From Saccharothrix deserti (GTDB taxonomy: Bacteria; Actinomycetota; Actinomycetes; Mycobacteriales; Pseudonocardiaceae): a stretch of DNA of 64,000 nucleotides. The notes beneath the pieces were generated by a model, which ran no database searches, was not told the DNA's origin, and was given only the letters and a program-made list of their open reading frames with translations. The stretch lies in contig NZ_VKAB01000043.1 in NCBI RefSeq assembly GCF_009769385.1, positions 1 through 64,000 on the forward strand. Direction: 5' to 3'. This document shows positions 60,755 through 64,000 of this stretch, in pieces. Position 1 is the stretch's first letter, and every line of letters begins with the position of its first letter. The position numbers and the translations under genes are program-made.

Positions 60755-60799
60755 CGTGCGGTGTTCGGGCCGAGTGCGAATCGGCCCGAACACCGCACG
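60755..60799 (-). terminator. Perfect 19-bp hairpin behind the acyltransferase
   Basis: Arms 60755-60773 and 60781-60799 are exact complements around a 7-base loop, starting 3 bases beyond the acyltransferase stop. It is the longest perfect stem in the window. Confidence 0.8.
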
Positions 60800-60802
60800 G
60801 GT

Positions 60803-61975
60803 TCACACGCCGGTGCCCGCTGGGGTCACCTGCGCCTGGGGCTCGGCCCGCGTGCGCCGCGGCGAGGCCCAGTTCTTCATGACCGGCTGCTCCACGAACT
60901 TGAACAGCAGCCAGGACAACAGGATCGTGACACCGAACAGCAGTGCCAGCACACCGATGGCGGCCGGTGTGCTCCAGCTGCCACCACCCAGGAGCTGGTT
61001 GCCGTAGTACAGAGTGATGCGGTGCCACAGGTACAGCGCGAAGGAGATGTCACCCAGCCAGACCATGGTCCGGCTGCGGAACGGTGACCACCGTCCTTCG
61101 ACGTCGGCCGCCGCCACCGCTGCGATCAGCAGCGCCAGCGGCACGACCGTGGTCGCGACGAGCTGGAACTCCCACGGGAGCACGTGCGGGAGCACGTAGC
61201 CGACGACCACCAGGCCCATCGCGGGCAGGATGCCCAGGTTGATCCACTTCTTCTTCAGCACGATCTGCGCGAGCAGCATGCCCAGGACGAAGTCCAGGAC
61301 TCGCATGGGCGGCAGCACGTAGATGAACCAGAACTGCCACTCCGAGATGGGCGCGAAGAACGGCTTCGGCTCGCTCGGCAGCAGGTGCGCCGCGAACGGG
61401 ACGAGCCAGACCACCGCCATGATGCCGATGGCGAACGCCCACAGCCGACTCGCCGGGATCCGGCGCACGAGCCTGATCCAGAACGGGAACGACAGGTAGA
61501 ACAACGCCTCCACCGACAGCGACCACGCGACCGGGTTGATGCTGACCTCGGTCGCCAGTGACGGCGACCAGGACTGCAGCAGGAACAGGTTGAGGATCGC
61601 GTCGCCGAGGTCCACCGCCACACCGGTGGCCAGCAGCAGCGCCAGCGCGATGACGTAGGTCACCAGGTGGTTGGGGTAGACCTTGAGGAAGCGCCGCCGC
61701 CAGAAGCGGGTGGTGGTGTCGGTCGGCCTCGCCGACCAGGTGAGCACGAAGCCGCTCAGGATGAAGAAGAAACCGACACCGGTCCAGCCGCCCTGGCTGA
61801 AGATGCCCATGAAGACACCCTGCGCCGACGGGTCGGCGAAGAGGTTCTCGTAGGCGGCGTGGAAGAAGAAGACCATGCCGGCCGCGACGAATCGCAGACC
61901 GGTCAACGACGGGAGTCTGGACAACCTGGGGGAAAGCGGCTGTTGTATCTCAGCCGGTGTCGCGGTGAGTGACAT
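60803..61975 (-). CDS. Membrane acyltransferase (acyltransferase-3/OafA type)
   Basis: A 390-residue integral membrane protein with about 10 hydrophobic segments. The catalytic His is in GMVFFFHAAYENL near 35; FILSGFVLTW and SLSVEALFYLSFP are family signatures, and the C-terminal SWLLFKFVEQPVMKNW is typical. These enzymes O-acylate sugars, antibiotics (macrolide 3- or 4''-O-acylation) or polysaccharides. The ATG at 61975 follows GGAGG at 9 bases; the longer frame is rejected. It lies in line with an LLM oxidoreductase and MFS exporter, so tailoring of a secreted metabolite is plausible. Confidence 0.9.
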   Translation of the reverse strand: MSLTATPAEIQQPLSPRLSRLPSLTGLRFVAAGMVFFFHAAYENLFADPSAQGVFMGIFSQGGWTGVGFFFILSGFVLTWSARPTDTTTRFWRRRFLKVYPNHLVTYVIALALLLATGVAVDLGDAILNLFLLQSWSPSLATEVSINPVAWSLSVEALFYLSFPFWIRLVRRIPASRLWAFAIGIMAVVWLVPFAAHLLPSEPKPFFAPISEWQFWFIYVLPPMRVLDFVLGMLLAQIVLKKKWINLGILPAMGLVVVGYVLPHVLPWEFQLVATTVVPLALLIAAVAAADVEGRWSPFRSRTMVWLGDISFALYLWHRITLYYGNQLLGGGSWSTPAAIGVLALLFGVTILLSWLLFKFVEQPVMKNWASPRRTRAEPQAQVTPAGTGV

Positions 61976-62065
61976 CGCGAAAATACCTCCGATTCCGGTC
62001 CGGGCCACGGGGGCCACGTCGAGCAGGAACACCACAGTGCGGAAAACACACCAACCGCCTCGCGA

Positions 62066-62944
62066 TCAGTGGGCCAGGATGCGCGCGGGCGCATGCGTGC
62101 GGACGTAATCGATCAGACCGGCGAGGTCCAACCCGAGCTGCGGGAAGGTCACCACCCGGTGCACGCCGGCGGCGGCGTAGGCGCGCAGCGCGGAGTCGCT
62201 GACCGGACCGCGCGGCGGGGTGACGGTGATCTCCAGCGGCCCGAGGTGCTCCGGCCGCCCGTGGCGGGCGCCCAGCTCCTCGATCTGCCGCACCAGCTCG
62301 GCGGCGGCCTGCGGGGTGCAGCCGAACCCGTACCAGCCTTGGCACTGGGTCGCGGCCAGCTTCAGCGCGGGCACCGTGTGGCCGCCGGCGACCACGGGGA
62401 CGGACTGCTGCACGGGCCGGGGGTGGGCGTCGACGTTGTGGAAGTCGACGTACTTGCCGTGGAACTCCGGCTTGGCGTCGTGCCACAGCGTGCGCATGGC
62501 GGCCAGGTGCTCGCGGCCGCGGGCGCCCCGCGTGGCGAAGTCGATGCCGAACATGCGGGCCTGGTGCTCGATGTAGCCCATGCCGATGCCGACGGTGAGC
62601 CGCCCACCGGACAGGTGATCCAGCGAGGCCAGCGCCTTGGCCAGCACGATCGGGTTGCGCAGCGGCAGGATCAGGATGCCCGTGGCCAGCCGGATGCGGC
62701 TGGTGATGCCGGCCAGGTAGGTCAGCGCGATCACCGGGTCCACCAGCTGGAGCTGGGCGCTGAACGGGCTGTGCGGGCCGGGCGGATCGGGCAGGAACGG
62801 GTGTTCGCCCATCCACAGCGACTCGTAGCCCAGCTCTTCGGCCAGCGTGGCGACCTCGGCGAGGGGGCCGGGCGGGACCGAGGCGCCCTCGTTGAGCGAG
62901 AACAGGCCGATGCTGGGGTACTCGACGGGCGGTTGGACGATCAT
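62066..62944 (-). CDS. LLM-class F420-dependent oxidoreductase
   Basis: A 292-residue luciferase-like TIM barrel: LAEELGYESLWMGEHPFLPD near the start, ATGILILPLRNPIVLAKALA near 95-114, and GGRLTVGIGMGY after it. PVVAGGHTVPALKLAA marks the cofactor phosphate region. Actinomycete members use F420 or FMN to oxidise or reduce alcohols, imines or double bonds. It is 90 bases from the acyltransferase and about 130 from the MFS gene on the same strand. A broken copy seems to sit near 59360. Confidence 0.9.
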   Translation of the reverse strand: MIVQPPVEYPSIGLFSLNEGASVPPGPLAEVATLAEELGYESLWMGEHPFLPDPPGPHSPFSAQLQLVDPVIALTYLAGITSRIRLATGILILPLRNPIVLAKALASLDHLSGGRLTVGIGMGYIEHQARMFGIDFATRGARGREHLAAMRTLWHDAKPEFHGKYVDFHNVDAHPRPVQQSVPVVAGGHTVPALKLAATQCQGWYGFGCTPQAAAELVRQIEELGARHGRPEHLGPLEITVTPPRGPVSDSALRAYAAAGVHRVVTFPQLGLDLAGLIDYVRTHAPARILAH

Positions 62945-63000
62945 GGTGGTGCCTTCCTGGTTCGGTGGTGCCCGGAGCCTGCGCCGGGGTTTCGGGGGGA

Positions 63001-63043
63001 CCGGCCCGGTGAGGACCGCCAGTGGCGATTCCCACCGGGCCGG
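63001..63043 (-). terminator. 11-bp hairpin between MFS and LLM genes
   Basis: Arms 63001-63011 and 63033-63043 pair exactly around a 21-base loop, 29 bases after the MFS stop. It could end the MFS transcript or reduce read-through into the LLM gene. Confidence 0.55.
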
Positions 63044-63071
63044 CTTCTCGAGGGGTGCCCGGTCGGGCGGG

Positions 63072-64000
63072 TCAGTCGGCGACGGCCGTGGCCGCCGGAG
63101 CGGCCTCGGCGGTCGCCTTGGACCGGTTCGCCACCATCACGAACAGGCCGGCCGCGACGGCCAGCAGGCCGCACAGCAGCAACGAGAACCGGTAACCCGA
63201 CAGCAGCGCCTCCGGGGTCGCGTTGGCGACCGCGACACCCTCGGGCAGGACGCCCGCGGTCTTGGCCACGGCGATCGCGGCGAACACCGCGACACCCAGT
63301 GCCGAGCCCATCTGCTGCGAGGTGTTGAACAGACCGCCCGCCAGACCCTGCCGGTCGTCGGGCACGCCCGCGGTCGCCGAGATGATGATCATGACGACGG
63401 CCGTGATGTTGCCGAAGCCGATCAGCGCGGTGCTCACCAGCACCACCACCAGGCCCGTCCCGCCCGACGGCAGCGTGGCCATCACCAGCGAGCCGACCGC
63501 CTGGCACACGACGCCGAGCACCATCGCCGCCTTCGGACCGATCTTGCCCGCGACCTTGCCGACCGTGAAGCCCGCCAGCATCGCCGTGAGGCCCAGCACC
63601 GAGAAGGTCAGGCCCGTGCGCAGCGGCGTGTACTGCTCGATGACCTGCAGGTAGAGCGTGAGCACGTAGGTCGAGCCGACGAACGCGCCGATCAGCGCCA
63701 GGTTGGTCACGTTCGCGATCACCAGCGCGCGCAGCTTGAAGATGCTCAGCGGCACCAGCGGGTGCGCGGCGCGCTTCTCGATCAGCACGAACGCCACCAG
63801 CAGCACGGCGGCCAGGACGAACGCGCCCAGCGTCGTGCCGCTCAGCCAGCCGTCGGTGTTGGCCACCGACAGCGCGTAGACCAGGCTGATCAGCGCGATG
63901 GTCACCGTGACCGCGCCCGGCATGTCCAGCTTGGTGCGCTGGGTGGCGGTGGCCGACTTGGCGATGAGGGCGACCGCGGCGATGCCGGTGACCAGGCCGA
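63072..64000 (-). CDS. MFS exporter, DHA2 (EmrB/QacA) family, C-terminal part
   Basis: The C-terminal about 309 residues of a 14-helix drug exporter; the frame stays open to the window edge, so the N-terminus is outside. Helices include LDMPGAVTVTIALISLVYAL, FVLAAVLLVAFVLIEKRAA, a loop with HPLVPLSIFKLRALVIANVT, and PDDRQGLAGGLFNTSQQMGS, a DHA2 signature. The C-terminal tail is short and Ala-rich. It probably exports a metabolite or drug and may be regulated by the adjacent XRE proteins. A truncated relative lies at 57677. Confidence 0.92.
   Translation of the reverse strand, partial: GLVTGIAAVALIAKSATATQRTKLDMPGAVTVTIALISLVYALSVANTDGWLSGTTLGAFVLAAVLLVAFVLIEKRAAHPLVPLSIFKLRALVIANVTNLALIGAFVGSTYVLTLYLQVIEQYTPLRTGLTFSVLGLTAMLAGFTVGKVAGKIGPKAAMVLGVVCQAVGSLVMATLPSGGTGLVVVLVSTALIGFGNITAVVMIIISATAGVPDDRQGLAGGLFNTSQQMGSALGVAVFAAIAVAKTAGVLPEGVAVANATPEALLSGYRFSLLLCGLLAVAAGLFVMVANRSKATAEAAPAATAVAD

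Overview
The window is about 72-75 % GC by eye, with strong third-codon-position G/C bias. That bias leaves long open frames antisense to many real genes. GTG and TTG starts and 1- or 4-base gene overlaps are common. Together with WXG100-like proteins, SARP regulators, an F420-type LLM oxidoreductase and a type II polyketide cluster, this points to a filamentous actinomycete. Pseudonocardiales (Saccharothrix, Lentzea or Actinosynnema-like) is an inference, not a determination.

Region 1 (1-4.5 kb): a cytochrome P450; a HelD/HelR-type RNA polymerase recycling ATPase; a roughly 190-bp tnpB-less IS200/IS605-like element; and a wrecked glycosyltransferase. Just upstream of the wreck is a 19-bp site matching, as I recall it, the rifamycin-associated element (RAE). 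This looks like a decayed rifamycin-response locus.

Region 2 (4.5-16.3 kb, mostly minus strand): a polymorphic-toxin locus. A YbaB/EbfC-like protein and a WXG100-like partner precede a very large toxin. The toxin has a WXG100-like N-terminus, a long Pro/Gly-rich linker, and then apparent ADP-ribosyltransferase, papain-like and RelA/SpoT-like domains. A one-base frameshift and an in-frame TAG separate its N-terminus from its body. Downstream are a small unknown protein and two ADP-ribosylglycohydrolase-fold proteins, one with intact catalytic Asp motifs and one degenerate and fused to an Imm35-like domain. A divergent M48 metalloprotease follows.

Region 3 (16.8-23.5 kb): an operon of pyranose 2-oxidase-like GMC oxidoreductase, TIM-barrel sugar isomerase/epimerase and a beta-propeller protein resembling the propeller of fungal aldos-2-ulose dehydratase. 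Then come a secreted TNT-domain NAD glycohydrolase with a candidate antidote, and a MarR/quinone-oxidoreductase pair sharing repeated operators.

Region 4 (23.9-47.5 kb): a type II aromatic polyketide gene cluster. It has KS-alpha, chain-length factor, ACP, a Dabb-aromatase fusion, a second cyclase, a lipocalin-like protein, an acyl-CoA carboxylase beta subunit, two O-methyltransferases, two P450s, an ActVA-5-type hydroxylase, a BBE-type flavoenzyme, an SDR, an NmrA-like reductase, a PapA-like acyltransferase, a P-loop kinase, a FAD oxidoreductase, three SARPs and one MarR regulator. Several genes in its left half carry TTA codons. Chains of very short overlapping ORFs lie between its later genes.

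Region 5 (47.6-57.4 kb, minus strand): a transposase-derived IS701-like gene with a degraded catalytic triad. It lies beyond an eight-gene same-strand set: SnoaL-like, DJ-1/PfpI, ThDP decarboxylase-like, SnoaL-like, [two long poly-G tracts], DJ-1/PfpI, AGE-family epimerase, GlgX debranching enzyme and STAS protein. The last four overlap by 4 bases each. I know of no described system with this set.

Region 6 (57.4-64 kb): two XRE/MmyB-type regulators, decayed MFS and LLM fragments, then an intact acyltransferase, LLM oxidoreductase and MFS exporter (cut by the window end). It looks like a duplicated regulator/LLM/MFS cassette with one copy decayed.
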